Numbered from the stretch's first letter, positions 7,912-16,157 are shown. The stretch: 43,293 nucleotides of DNA from Methanoculleus sp. SDB (GCA_001412355.1 LKUD01000010.1:1-43293), one strand, 5' to 3'. Numbers and translations: made by a program. Notes: generated from the letters alone by a model not told the origin.

Positions 7912-9207
7912 TTACGGCATGCGTTTCATCGGGCGGACATTCGTGCCTTCCAGTTCACCGAGGGAGAAAGCAAAGCGGTCCCGGATTGTCGGAGGGAGTT
8001 CGCTCTCGGGAATCGGGACGAACCCGAATGTCCGGTAAAACGCCACGAGCTCCAGTGTCGAATGCATGTACAGAACATCGGAACCGCATGCATCCACCAG
8101 CGCCCGGACCGCTTTCCGGGCATACCCCCGGTCCCGGAACTCGTCGGGTACGAACACGCCGTCCACCTCGAGACCGTCGGGATGCCGCCTGCATCGGGCA
8201 ACCGCGGAGAGTGTGTCCTCGATGAAAACCCCGAAAATCCGATCCGTGGCGGGATCCGTCTTCTGGCCGTGGTAATGCTCCCAGATCTCCTCGACCAGCG
8301 GAAACTCGTCGTGCCGGAGTTCCCTGACATCGATGCAGAGGATGATGCGGGGGAACATGACCCATACCGGCCTCTGTACCGACTGGGCTATCTCGGCGGC
8401 AGTGCTCCCGATGGGGATGTTCGTCGTATAGTCCTGTTTTCCATATCGCGCCATGAATATCAGGGACACGTCTTCGTCCTCGGCAACATCGGCGATCTCT
8501 TCCGCCGGATTCCCGAACCTGATGATGAGCTGCACTGTCGGTATGGTCTTTTTGAGGTCCTTCTCCAGCGTATGCAGGGCGTGTTCGGCGTGGGAAATCC
8601 GGAGACGGAGTTCTTCCCGGTTCTCCGCGCTCCGAATGATATGGAGAAGGACGAGATGCTTAATCCCGGGAAGGGAGGCGGCGACCGTAACGGCCTCGGC
8701 CGAGGGGCGTGAAAAGTCAACGGGGCAGAGCACTTTTGTGCAGAGATGCCCGGCAGAAGGCATCGGCTCCGTTCCTTCCGGTGTGGCGTATTTCATAATG
8801 AGCACATCGGTCACGGCCTTGTGCAGGATGTCGGCGGAAACACTGCCGAGGAAGAGTCCTTCTATAAAGCCCCGCCCATGCGCCCCCATCGCAATCAGGG
8901 ACGGCTCCTCCTCGCGCGCCACGGCGAGAATCGTACGGCCCGTCTGATCCCTGTCGGCCCGTTCCATGCGGATCGTCACGGTTTTCCCGCGGCTTTCGAG
9001 ATCCCGTTTCTGCTGTTTGAGGAGAGTTTCCGCCGCCTGGTATTCGGAAGCCGCGGATCTGCCGGACAGAAGGGACGAGAGTGATGCATGAGGGCTCTGT
9101 ACATGGAGGAGGACGATCTCCCCGGGTATTCGCATATCCCCGATACACCGGACTGTCCGGTCTGCATCGGGTGAAAAATCCGTTGGCAGGAGTATTTTTC
9201 TAAACAT
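7912..9207 (-). CDS. tandem universal stress protein domains fused to a GNAT acetyltransferase
   Basis: 431 residues in three parts. The first USP domain (about 1-145) begins MFRKILLPTDFSPDADR and keeps the ATP-binding G-x2-G-x9-G-S signature in GAHGRGFIEGLFLGS. The second (about 157-290, KVLCPVDFSRPSAEA) has a degenerate form (YGKQDYTTNIPIGS). The third (about 295-431) is a GNAT fold: GVFIEDTLSAVARCRRH, then the acetyl-CoA loop FRDRGYARKAV, then LELVAFYRTFGFVPI. USP proteins bind ATP or other ligands during stress; GNATs acetylate amines. A USP module that gates an acetyltransferase is a plausible reading, since some bacterial acetyltransferases are regulated by a fused nucleotide-binding domain. 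No substrate can be named. Confidence 0.88.
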   Translation of the reverse strand: MFRKILLPTDFSPDADRTVRCIGDMRIPGEIVLLHVQSPHASLSSLLSGRSAASEYQAAETLLKQQKRDLESRGKTVTIRMERADRDQTGRTILAVAREEEPSLIAMGAHGRGFIEGLFLGSVSADILHKAVTDVLIMKYATPEGTEPMPSAGHLCTKVLCPVDFSRPSAEAVTVAASLPGIKHLVLLHIIRSAENREELRLRISHAEHALHTLEKDLKKTIPTVQLIIRFGNPAEEIADVAEDEDVSLIFMARYGKQDYTTNIPIGSTAAEIAQSVQRPVWVMFPRIILCIDVRELRHDEFPLVEEIWEHYHGQKTDPATDRIFGVFIEDTLSAVARCRRHPDGLEVDGVFVPDEFRDRGYARKAVRALVDACGSDVLYMHSTLELVAFYRTFGFVPIPESELPPTIRDRFAFSLGELEGTNVRPMKRMP

Positions 9208-9250
9208 CGTATTCCTTTCGCTCGTAGTCCCGCTCGTGCTCCGTGTGTGC

Positions 9251-9284
9251 CGGGAGGGGTGGCCGGAGAGTGGTATCCCTCCCG
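9251..9284 (-). promoter_or_regulatory. 8-bp inverted repeat between GHMP gene and USP-GNAT gene
   Basis: CGGGAGGG (9251-9258) and CCCTCCCG (9277-9284) are perfect complements enclosing 18 bases. The hairpin lies after the GHMP gene end and 44 bases before the USP-GNAT start on the minus strand. It could end the upstream transcript or fold in the USP leader. No T run follows on the minus strand, so it is not a classical intrinsic terminator. Confidence 0.4.
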
Positions 9285-9317
9285 TTTTCGGGCCGTAACG
9301 GAAAGGTTACTGCAGGA

Positions 9318-10388
9318 TCACATTCTGATCTGCATTCCCTCGTTGTCGACATATGTCCGGAGCGCAAGGGTAAGGCCCATTGGGGTGAGTATCTCCCTTA
9401 TCTCCGGTTCGCTCCGCGCGGTGACTATTGCAATTGACGGGCCGACCGAACTCATCCCGACAAACTCCAGGCCGGCATCCCGAAGGCGGCTCATCAGGTG
9501 GTATATCTCGAAACTGTGGTGCTCGACTTCGGCACGTTTTGAGCCCCTGAATTCGATTTCCCAGATAATATTGCCCATCTGTGCGACATCTCCCCTGAAC
9601 AGCGCCGGAATGAAATCCATGAGAATCAGGTATGCCTTGAGTTCACGATCCCGGTAGTCAAGGGTCCGTGCCCTGTTCATGAGCAGATCAAATTCATGCT
9701 CGCCGGCGGAGGAGACATCGGTGGGCGGAATAACGATATACACATTTTTTTCGGGAGCAAACGGGTGATGGCAGGCCAGGGCAAGCTCGTCACCCATCAC
9801 CGCCATGCCGCCGAACGTCGCCGCAGCAGGCCCGACACCGGTTTCAAACCCGTGGGTCACCCTCCCGTCGGCAGTCTCCTCGACATAATTTTTACCGATA
9901 AGCATGCGGATCTCCTCCGCACTGAGCGGGGATCCGACAGCTATGTTCATCCCGTGCACCACCGAGACGAGGATTGAACCGGTCGAACCGAGTCCGACAT
10001 GCTTATGCTCGTGATCCCGGGCAACAATGCGGAATCCGCCTGTATATCCGACGGCTTTTTTAAATACTTCGACGAAATGCCGGATGATCGGTTCGCGTGA
10101 ATAGTCGATCAGAACCTCCGATTCCGTACAGGTGACGTCGGCCGAACAGTATACCTGAATTGCAAATCCTATTCCGCCACCGCCCGGATGATCGGGTGCG
10201 AAACGGTTCATGTCAAGGACACTGAGGTGGATCCGGGCCGGTGTCGTGACGGTGACCGTCCCCTTCCGGGGTGCGAGAGTATATATCTTCCCCGGTGCCG
10301 GCGTCCAGATCTCTTCCCCGGGAAAAAACGGATTGAACTCGTATTCGACGAGATCAAGGTCGCCGCCCCGGATTTTAAGCGTAGGCAT
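9318..10388 (-). CDS. GHMP-family protein, probable beta-RFAP synthase
   Basis: 356 residues from ATG 10388, with GGAG eight bases upstream. The central motif TPARIHLSVLDMNR (about 49-62), GGGGIGFAIQ, and the GHMP loop HVGLGSTGSILVS match archaeal beta-ribofuranosylaminobenzene 5'-phosphate synthases. These join p-aminobenzoate to PRPP in tetrahydromethanopterin synthesis, as expected in a methanogen. It is slightly longer than most family members because of a roughly 45-residue N-terminal extension. It follows the DUF2148 gene with a 21-base gap, so the two are probably cotranscribed. A different GHMP kinase-like role cannot be excluded. Confidence 0.72.
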   Translation of the reverse strand: MPTLKIRGGDLDLVEYEFNPFFPGEEIWTPAPGKIYTLAPRKGTVTVTTPARIHLSVLDMNRFAPDHPGGGGIGFAIQVYCSADVTCTESEVLIDYSREPIIRHFVEVFKKAVGYTGGFRIVARDHEHKHVGLGSTGSILVSVVHGMNIAVGSPLSAEEIRMLIGKNYVEETADGRVTHGFETGVGPAAATFGGMAVMGDELALACHHPFAPEKNVYIVIPPTDVSSAGEHEFDLLMNRARTLDYRDRELKAYLILMDFIPALFRGDVAQMGNIIWEIEFRGSKRAEVEHHSFEIYHLMSRLRDAGLEFVGMSSVGPSIAIVTARSEPEIREILTPMGLTLALRTYVDNEGMQIRM

Positions 10389-10409
10389 GGATAATTCTCC
10401 GTAAATGTG

Positions 10410-10961
10410 CTAATGTGCTCGGTCAAAGTAAATATTCTTTCCCGAAACCCTGAGCGGGATGGCGAATGCAACGGAACAGCCCTCGAGCCATCCGAGGCGG
10501 AGTGCGCCGACTCCTCCCGAGTACATGACGCGGTTGTCGACGTTATGGATGGAAGCGGTCTTGACCGCAGAGCCGACGGCGATTCCGAGGTCAGCCATAC
10601 GGAGAACGCAGTTGGGACCGCCAAAGGTGTTTTCGCCGGTCGTGGGATACCGGTATGCCTCGCTCATCTCCTGGCACGTGGGATATCCGCATCCGCCGCA
10701 GTTCAGGCCCAGCACTTCCCCGCCCCGTGCGCCGATGATAACGCAGGCATCACTGTTGGCGACATTCTCCGCATCACGCAGAAAAAAGCCGATTTCGTAC
10801 TGTTTCCCATGGGCCCGCATCTCGTCGGCGAGCACGCCCAGCCGGTCGCGGCCGATAACGGTGATCACAAGGACATCCGTTCCCTTCGATTTCGGTGCCG
10901 TCCGGGCGGAAAGCGCCATCAGCGAGGCAACCGTCCCTACTGCGTCTTCTTCGACGGTCAT
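10410..10961 (-). CDS. DUF2148 ferredoxin-domain protein
   Basis: 183 residues from ATG 10961. The middle carries CGGCGYPTC followed about 30 residues later by NCVLRMADLG, a four-cysteine arrangement typical of DUF2148 proteins and likely to hold an iron-sulfur cluster. The C terminus (SIHNVDNRVMYSGGVGALRLGW) is also conserved in the family. Function is unknown; the family is common in methanogens and clostridia. The longer frame beginning at 11099 is rejected because a TATA box at 10982-10991 puts the transcript start right at 10961, giving a leaderless mRNA. It precedes the GHMP gene by 21 bases. Confidence 0.88.
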   Translation of the reverse strand: MTVEEDAVGTVASLMALSARTAPKSKGTDVLVITVIGRDRLGVLADEMRAHGKQYEIGFFLRDAENVANSDACVIIGARGGEVLGLNCGGCGYPTCQEMSEAYRYPTTGENTFGGPNCVLRMADLGIAVGSAVKTASIHNVDNRVMYSGGVGALRLGWLEGCSVAFAIPLRVSGKNIYFDRAH

Positions 10962-10981
10962 GCTGTGTAGTATGTCCTTTC

Positions 10982-10991
10982 CCTTTATAGG
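10982..10991 (-). promoter_or_regulatory. TATA box of the DUF2148-GHMP operon
   Basis: CCTATAAAGG on the minus strand is centred about 25 bases upstream of ATG 10961. This is the expected distance from TATA centre to transcript start in archaea and implies leaderless translation. It supports the short start for the DUF2148 gene. Confidence 0.55.
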
Positions 10992-11043
10992 AATGACCGT
11001 CCCTGCCGGCACCGGGGCGATGGGGTCCGCCCTGCGCAGGATG

Positions 11044-11748
11044 TTATTTGTACCGGCGTTTGGAATACGAAACCTTTCCCGAATCTCCGCCCTGTGCAAC
11101 GATATAAACCCATTCGTACAGCGATTTGAGTGTCCCGAACTGCTCGTACCGCCGCATCGAAAACTGCACCCGCATCCTCGGATTCAGCATGACATTCCCG
11201 ATTTTCCGCATCCGCTGGGCAATCTCGAGGTCGTCTCCCGCATCGATGCACCGGTACATCCCTGCCGCATGGAATGCCTCGCGGTCAAATGCCGTGTTGC
11301 AGCCGAGTGTATAATAGAGGGTCCGTGTGTGATACCCGATTCGCGAGAAGGTGTTGGCGCACCCGAGGGATAGCCGGTGTTTCATCCCTTCCTCGCGGGG
11401 ATACACCGTGCCGTAGAGCTGCACGAGATCGTCGTGCCTCGAAAACGAGTCGTGGATAACCGAGAGCCATTCGGGAGGGATGATGCAGTCGGCGTCGGTC
11501 GTGGCGACAATCTCTCCGCGGGCAATGGTAAAACCGTCGTTCCGCGCACCTCCCACCTTTTTGCTTGTCTGGATGATGACGCGGTCCGCAAGCGATTCGG
11601 CTCTCTCACGGGTCCTGTCCTGTGAATTACCGTCCACGACGATAATCTCGACGTCATCTTCGGAGAAGGTCTGCCTTCGGAGTGACTCCAGACAGTGCTC
11701 GATGTTTTTTTCTTCGTTATAGGTCGGGATAACAACAGAAATCGTCAT
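11044..11748 (-). CDS. family 2 glycosyltransferase
   Basis: 234 residues of GT-A type. The N terminus ISVVIPTYNEEKNIEHCL is the nucleotide-sugar binding start, VDGNSQDRT follows near 40, and the metal-binding DxD equivalent is DAD in ATTDADCIIPP near residue 90. A conserved region SLGCANTFSRIGY and ending near the acidic GDDLEIAQRM fit an inverting GT2 enzyme. No membrane helix is present, so it acts at the cytoplasmic face. It lies downstream of the GT4 and FAD-enzyme genes on the same strand and probably belongs to a sugar or glycolipid cluster. Acceptor and donor are not predictable. Confidence 0.87.
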   Translation of the reverse strand: MTISVVIPTYNEEKNIEHCLESLRRQTFSEDDVEIIVVDGNSQDRTRERAESLADRVIIQTSKKVGGARNDGFTIARGEIVATTDADCIIPPEWLSVIHDSFSRHDDLVQLYGTVYPREEGMKHRLSLGCANTFSRIGYHTRTLYYTLGCNTAFDREAFHAAGMYRCIDAGDDLEIAQRMRKIGNVMLNPRMRVQFSMRRYEQFGTLKSLYEWVYIVAQGGDSGKVSYSKRRYK

Positions 11749-11923
11749 GGCAGTGGTCTCGGGGATGTAATCGTCTCTCGGGTTGAATGCGGCGTGGCAT
11801 TATCCCTGCCGGGATTCGGGCACGCCGTGTGTGTGAATCATGTTGATGGGACGCCTACATAAGGGTTATCCTCATAAAAACGGACAACCACGGCCTGCAA
11901 GACGCCGGCCTTCCGGTTGCATC

Positions 11924-12100
11924 TCAGCTCTCCCTCACCCAGGCAAGATAATCGAGGGCTATCAGCGCCAGCAGGCAGACGACGCCGAAAATGATGAGCG
12001 GGGTTTCGGTACCGAAGAGATGAAAGCCTGTCAGTACCGCACCGATCCCTGCCCCCGTGAAGAGTGCGATTGCGATATGGATTCTCCGGATGCGGTGAAT
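11924..12100 (-). CDS. small two-helix membrane protein with apparent ATT start
   Basis: A 58-codon open frame directly after the GT4 stop, in the same frame. It encodes two hydrophobic helices, IHIAIALFTGAGIGAVLTGF and TPLIIFGVVCLLALIALDYL, with an Arg-rich N terminus (HRIRR) that would sit in the cytoplasm, and ends WVRES. Codons are ATC/CTC/TTC-rich like real genes here. No ATG, GTG or TTG exists between the GT4 TGA (12107-12109) and the first helix. The ribosome-site-like GGAGTGA overlapping that TGA is nine bases before an ATT at 12100, so ATT initiation is the simplest reading. Stop-codon read-through that adds a membrane anchor to GT4 is the alternative. Confidence 0.55.
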   Translation of the reverse strand: MHRIRRIHIAIALFTGAGIGAVLTGFHLFGTETPLIIFGVVCLLALIALDYLAWVRES

Positions 12101-12106
12101 AAGGCG

Positions 12107-13105
12107 TCACTCCGGCGTAATGCCCTTTACCTGTCCCGTGAGAGCGCGGTACAGGTCGACGTGGCGTTCTGCAATTCCGCGGATATCGAACCTCTCGGTG
12201 GCGGCACGGGCACGTTCTCCGTACTGCCGGTGAGAGAGGGGATCGGCGAGGAGTGCGGATATTCCGTCGGGATCGGAAAAGTACATCAGGTCATCCCCAA
12301 AAATTTCACGGAATTCGGGAATGTCGCGGGCGATGACCGGAAGCCCGGACGAGAGAGCCTCGAGGATGACGAGCCCGAACGTCTCGGCATAGGACGGCAT
12401 GCAGAAGATGTCGGCGGCGCTGTAGGCGTCCCGGATGTCGGGTACGAACCCGGTGAAGATCATGTTGGGCCCTGCAGCGCGTTTTGTCCGCTGGATCGTA
12501 TAATATTCCTTCGAAAAGATCCCATAGGGAAATCCGCCGACCCAGACCCAGGTGATATCGGGATGCCTCTGTGCGCACGCCATGATGTCGTATATCCCCT
12601 TTCTCGGTGTCTGCTGGGCAACGGTCAGCACGACAAGCGCATCGCCGGGAATCCCGTACTCTTCCCTGAACGACTGCCTGCGCTCCGTATCGTGGATAAA
12701 AAAATCCCGGTCGACGCCGTTTGGAATGAGCGTGGTGGGGACGCCGGGCACCAGTGCCTCGACCTCTCTCCTGCAGGATTCGGAGATTGTCACGATGTGG
12801 TCAAAGGATCCGTAGATACGGGGATACTGCCGGTTGATGAACCTGCTGAACGCTATATTGTTTTCATTGACCCGGGGTGTCGAGTGGGCGGTCAGGACCG
12901 ATATCCCGTTGTGCCGCTTTTTGTGGAAGAGGGCAAACGGCCCGAAGGTATGGTAATGCACGAGGTCGAACGGCCCGCCACTGTCATTATAGGCAATGTC
13001 GATATCGGTCCGCTTCCCGAGCGAGCGGAACAGGGATCGTGCGGCTGTCGCACACCCGATATACTTGAAAAAAAGCATGTCTTCGACGAAGAAATTCACC
13101 TTCAT
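12107..13105 (-). CDS. family 4 glycosyltransferase
   Basis: 332 residues from ATG 13105, which overlaps the stop of the upstream FAD-enzyme gene (ATGA). GT-B fold: the N-terminal domain has VHYHTFGPFALF and LTAHSTPR, the linker IPNGVDRDFF is at 127-136, and the C-terminal domain has the retaining-enzyme E-x7-E motif (E241 and E249 in YAETFGLVILEA) within PSYAETFGLVILEALSSGLP. It resembles archaeal glycolipid or surface-glycan mannosyl/glucosyltransferases, but the substrate is unknown. Overlap with the FAD enzyme indicates translational coupling. The membrane ORF that follows in frame after its TGA may anchor or partner it. Confidence 0.88.
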   Translation of the reverse strand: MKVNFFVEDMLFFKYIGCATAARSLFRSLGKRTDIDIAYNDSGGPFDLVHYHTFGPFALFHKKRHNGISVLTAHSTPRVNENNIAFSRFINRQYPRIYGSFDHIVTISESCRREVEALVPGVPTTLIPNGVDRDFFIHDTERRQSFREEYGIPGDALVVLTVAQQTPRKGIYDIMACAQRHPDITWVWVGGFPYGIFSKEYYTIQRTKRAAGPNMIFTGFVPDIRDAYSAADIFCMPSYAETFGLVILEALSSGLPVIARDIPEFREIFGDDLMYFSDPDGISALLADPLSHRQYGERARAATERFDIRGIAERHVDLYRALTGQVKGITPE

Positions 13106-14412
13106 GCACGGCCCCGCACGAAGTCGATGGCATGCCTGATGCACCCGTCCATATTCAGGTATTCGAATTCCGAGAATCGCCCGACGAGATCGATCTCCCG
13201 CTCCGCGAAGTAATCGCGGACTGTCCGGATGGTCTCCTGGTATGCGAGGTCGTAGACGACATACGCATAGGTCTGGTGCACGACCTTCGTGAAGGCCACG
13301 TCCTCCTCTGCGGCAATTCCCATGAGAGCGAGGCCTTTCAGGGCATGAGCGGCTATCTCCCCGTCGGTCATCCGGGAGATCGCATCGCCGTCATTGTAGG
13401 TGATCTCGACAAGGATGGAGGAGTGCCCTTCCGGCGCTACGCGGGTGCTGAAATTCGAGGGGAACGAGACCCGGTTGAAGGCACCGAGATCGTTTTCGGG
13501 CACATAAAGCCACGAGTACGGCGGCACCTCTCCCCGGACGCCGACGCAGACGCAGCAGAGCGAGTTGTACTTCAGGTCCGCCACGGCCCGGGCAACCGTC
13601 TCCGGCACACCGGAGAGAGCGGGGAGCAGGGCCTGAAGCGGGATGGTTGAGATGCATCGGTCCGCCCGCACGGCCTCCGCCCCGTCCGAGATCAGGAACC
13701 CCGTTTCGTCGCGGGAGACGGACCGCACCGTATACCCCGTCTTCACGCGATCTCCGAGCGGTCTGGCGAGTGCGCGGACAAGGGCCTCGATCCCGCCGGT
13801 CTCCGGGTACGAAAAACGGGACTGGTGGGTATAGCCCTCCGTCTCGATCCCGATTGCCGAGCGGATCACATCCTCGACGGGGGGGCGGGGAATACGCCCG
13901 TCCACCCAGTGAAGGCTCATCCGGTCGACGGGAAAGTTCCAGATCTTTTCATTGTAGGGGATCATATACGTCTCGGCGATGCCTCTGCCGAACGTGTAGT
14001 AAATCCAGTCGCGGAACGTTTCGGGTGGCGGGAGTTCTCCCTTTTCAACCGCGATGAGCGTTTTGACGAATTCATTGATGCAGAAGAAACAGTCTTCCCG
14101 GGGCAGCTCGTGGAGCCCGTTTTCAAACGGGTACTTGACATACCGTCCTTTATAGAAGATTTTCGTATTCCTGTCCCTCTCTCCGCGGTTCTCCCCGAGA
14201 GCATCGTGCATCAGGGAGAGGGCACCGGTATCGCGGCTGAAAATGATGTGGGACCCGCCGATGTCAAAGGTGAAGCCCGATTCGGTTATCGACCGGCAGA
14301 GACCGCCCGCCTCCGCTTCCTTTTCAAGGACCACGACCTCATGCCCGTCCTCAAGAAGCAGGTTTGCTAGGGTAATTCCAGTCAGTCCGCCGCCGAGTAT
14401 TGCCCATTTCAC
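13102..14412 (-). CDS. FAD-dependent oxidoreductase (protoporphyrinogen oxidase / UDP-galactopyranose mutase-like)
   Basis: 436 residues from GTG 14412. The dinucleotide-binding start is KWAILGGGLTGITLANLLLE with VVVLEKE, then GGLCRS and FDIGGSHIIF. Midway YNEKIWNFPVDRMSLHWVDG matches the conserved segment shared by PPOX-like and UDP-galactopyranose-mutase-like proteins found in sugar clusters. With two glycosyltransferases directly downstream, a nucleotide-sugar or lipid-sugar reaction is more likely than heme synthesis. The longer frame to 14508 overlaps the symporter; the TATA box at 14434-14443 supports a leaderless start at 14412. Confidence 0.8.
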   Translation of the reverse strand: MKWAILGGGLTGITLANLLLEDGHEVVVLEKEAEAGGLCRSITESGFTFDIGGSHIIFSRDTGALSLMHDALGENRGERDRNTKIFYKGRYVKYPFENGLHELPREDCFFCINEFVKTLIAVEKGELPPPETFRDWIYYTFGRGIAETYMIPYNEKIWNFPVDRMSLHWVDGRIPRPPVEDVIRSAIGIETEGYTHQSRFSYPETGGIEALVRALARPLGDRVKTGYTVRSVSRDETGFLISDGAEAVRADRCISTIPLQALLPALSGVPETVARAVADLKYNSLCCVCVGVRGEVPPYSWLYVPENDLGAFNRVSFPSNFSTRVAPEGHSSILVEITYNDGDAISRMTDGEIAAHALKGLALMGIAAEEDVAFTKVVHQTYAYVVYDLAYQETIRTVRDYFAEREIDLVGRFSEFEYLNMDGCIRHAIDFVRGRA

Positions 14413-14433
14413 GGTGAATAGGTTAGTTGCCTG

Positions 14434-14443
14434 ATTTTTAAAT
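14434..14443 (-). promoter_or_regulatory. TATA box of the sugar cluster
   Basis: ATTTAAAAAT on the minus strand is centred about 26 bases before GTG 14412, giving a leaderless transcript for the FAD enzyme and the glycosyltransferases after it. It follows the oligo-T terminator of the symporter. Confidence 0.6.
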
Positions 14444-14455
14444 AGATGCTGGAGG

Positions 14456-14462
14456 AAAAAAA
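14456..14462 (-). terminator. oligo-T terminator after the symporter gene
   Basis: Seven T in a row on the minus strand lie six bases after the symporter stop codon, and the next gene has its own TATA box just downstream. Confidence 0.55.
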
Positions 14463-14467
14463 GGGGT

Positions 14468-15985
14468 TCAACGGGACTGGATAAACCATCCCGTCCGCGT
14501 CCGGTCAAGGGTCTCCTCGCCGTTCTTCGGGGTGACGAGGCTCACCGCCACCATCACGACGAAGGAGATGACGAGGGCATACATGCTGAAATGGACCGGA
14601 AGGGCCTCGACATACTGGTGCCAGTACCCGAAGGCTCCTGCGGAAAGAAGTCCTGCGGCCATGCTCGCAATCGCTCCCGCCGTCGTTGCTGACCTCCAGT
14701 ACAGTCCGGCGAGGAGCGGTACGGCAAAGGTGGCAAGCATCACGCCGATGCCCATCCATATCAGCCATGCCAGCATTTCGGGCGGATTGACGGCAAGAAT
14801 CAGCGTGCCCGCAGCGGCAACGACGACGGCGATTTTACTTACGAGCAGCACTTCACGGTCGCTCGCCGCGGGCCGGAGGATATTGCGGTACACATCCCAG
14901 CCGAACATCGTGCCGACCGTCAGCATCAGCCGATCGGTGGTCGACATCACGGCGGCAAGCACGATGACGGCGAATATCGCCCACACGAAAATGTTCGGCG
15001 AAGCCGCCTGCACACCGTAGACGAAGATGAAGTCCTGTGCGTTCACGGTTTCCGGGAGCACGATCTGCCCTTCCTCGACGAGAACACGGCCGGCAAATCC
15101 GGCAAACTTGACGAGAAACATCACAACCGCGTAGATCCCGAAGGCGATCACCGGCGACCACCGGAAGAACTTCGCCTCCCGCGCCGCGAGTACGTTGTTG
15201 ATGACGTGCGGGGCACAGGCGAGCCCGATGATGAGCAGCAGTCCGAAGGATACCAGGAATTCCGGCGTGAACGCCGGGGCGCCGGAGGGGAGATACGGCT
15301 GGATGAAGGCCGGGTTCACGGTACCGAGCACCTCATTTACGTGGGTCAACCCTCCTGCACGCAGGATGACGAGCGGGGCCATGACGATCACACCGAAGAT
15401 CAGAATGGCCCCCTGAAACAGGGTCGTCCACGAAACGGCGTACAATCCCCCGATCGTCGTGTAGAGGGTTATCACCGCGCCGGCAATCAGGAGTGCCTGC
15501 CAGTGGGGGATCTCGAAGAGCCAGACAAGGATGATGCTGATTGCCGTATACTGGCCCACGAGATAGATAAGGGAGACGATGATCCCCGCCACCGCACTGA
15601 GCCCCCGCAGGGCACGCGGACTCTCGAACCGGTGGGCGAAATAATCCTGCACCGTCATATACCCTTCGGATTTGCCGACGCTGTTGAGTTTCACCCCGAA
15701 GACGATGATGGCGAATGCCGCCGAGAGGGGGACAAAGATCTGCTCCCATATCGTCGGCCACCCGGCAGCGTACCCGAGTCCGCTCACGCCGAGCAGGGTC
15801 ATGCCGCTGCAGATGGACGCGACAATCAGGATCGTAAAGACCCAGAATCCGAGCGATCTGCCCGCAAGGATATAGTCCTCCGTATTGTGGATCTTCTTCG
15901 ACGCCCAGCTCCCGATAGCGATAAGAACAACGCAGTAGAAGACAAGGACGCCGAGCGTGACAGGGCCTGCCGCCATATCAGACAT
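14468..15985 (-). CDS. sodium:solute symporter family protein
   Basis: 505 residues with about 13 hydrophobic helices and the LeuT-fold pattern of the SSS family. The start region (VLVFYCVVLIAIGSWASKK, then TEDYILAGRSLGFWV) and the Na+-site segment GLYAVSWTTLFQGAILIFG are typical of PutP/PanF/ActP-like members. It probably imports a carboxylate, amino acid or vitamin with Na+; the substrate is not predictable. Its start is overlapped by eight bases by a 34-residue membrane ORF, so the two are translationally coupled. It ends shortly before an oligo-T run. Confidence 0.9.
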   Translation of the reverse strand: MSDMAAGPVTLGVLVFYCVVLIAIGSWASKKIHNTEDYILAGRSLGFWVFTILIVASICSGMTLLGVSGLGYAAGWPTIWEQIFVPLSAAFAIIVFGVKLNSVGKSEGYMTVQDYFAHRFESPRALRGLSAVAGIIVSLIYLVGQYTAISIILVWLFEIPHWQALLIAGAVITLYTTIGGLYAVSWTTLFQGAILIFGVIVMAPLVILRAGGLTHVNEVLGTVNPAFIQPYLPSGAPAFTPEFLVSFGLLLIIGLACAPHVINNVLAAREAKFFRWSPVIAFGIYAVVMFLVKFAGFAGRVLVEEGQIVLPETVNAQDFIFVYGVQAASPNIFVWAIFAVIVLAAVMSTTDRLMLTVGTMFGWDVYRNILRPAASDREVLLVSKIAVVVAAAGTLILAVNPPEMLAWLIWMGIGVMLATFAVPLLAGLYWRSATTAGAIASMAAGLLSAGAFGYWHQYVEALPVHFSMYALVISFVVMVAVSLVTPKNGEETLDRTRTGWFIQSR

Positions 15986-16082
15986 CCTCCCGGAAGAGGA
16001 GTCCCCAGAGGATCAGCAGGAAAAATGAGAGGGCAACTGCCCCCCCGACCAAAAGAACCGTGTTATCAGGTAGACCGAACAT
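15978..16082 (-). CDS. 34-residue membrane protein coupled to the symporter (small accessory subunit)
   Basis: A complete short gene from ATG 16082 to TGA 15980-15978. The product starts MFGLPDNTVLLVGGAVALSF, has one strong transmembrane helix and ends FREDV. Its stop overlaps the symporter start by eight bases (ATGTCTGA), which makes coupled translation very likely. Small single-helix partners next to SSS-family symporters are annotated in other archaea, so it is probably a subunit or stabiliser of the transporter. That role is inferred from position, not shown. Confidence 0.85.
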   Translation of the reverse strand: MFGLPDNTVLLVGGAVALSFFLLILWGLLFREDV

Positions 16083-16086
16083 TATA

Positions 16087-16117
16087 CCATGTTATATGTT
16101 AGCATGGCGCGTATTAA
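16087..16117 (-). promoter_or_regulatory. putative promoter and dyad operator before the symporter pair
   Basis: A TATA-like TTAATACG (about 16117-16110, minus strand) is about 30 bases upstream of ATG 16082. Between them lies an interrupted dyad with outer arms CCATG and CATGG and matching inner TA steps (16087-16107). Its position overlapping the start site fits a repressor operator; the symmetry is imperfect. Confidence 0.35.
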
Positions 16118-16157
16118 CATGACGGTTTTTGCCTTTTCGCGTCCCGAACGGTAACCG

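Noticed and set aside
11838-12110. 90-codon minus-strand frame from GTG 12110
   Set aside because: Its product is Pro/Arg/His-rich and without structure, while the frame next to it encodes two good membrane helices with normal codon choice.
11840-13213. 457-codon plus-strand open frame across the GT4 and membrane ORF
   Set aside because: Antisense to a clear GT4 glycosyltransferase; no family resemblance and a composition typical of shadow frames.
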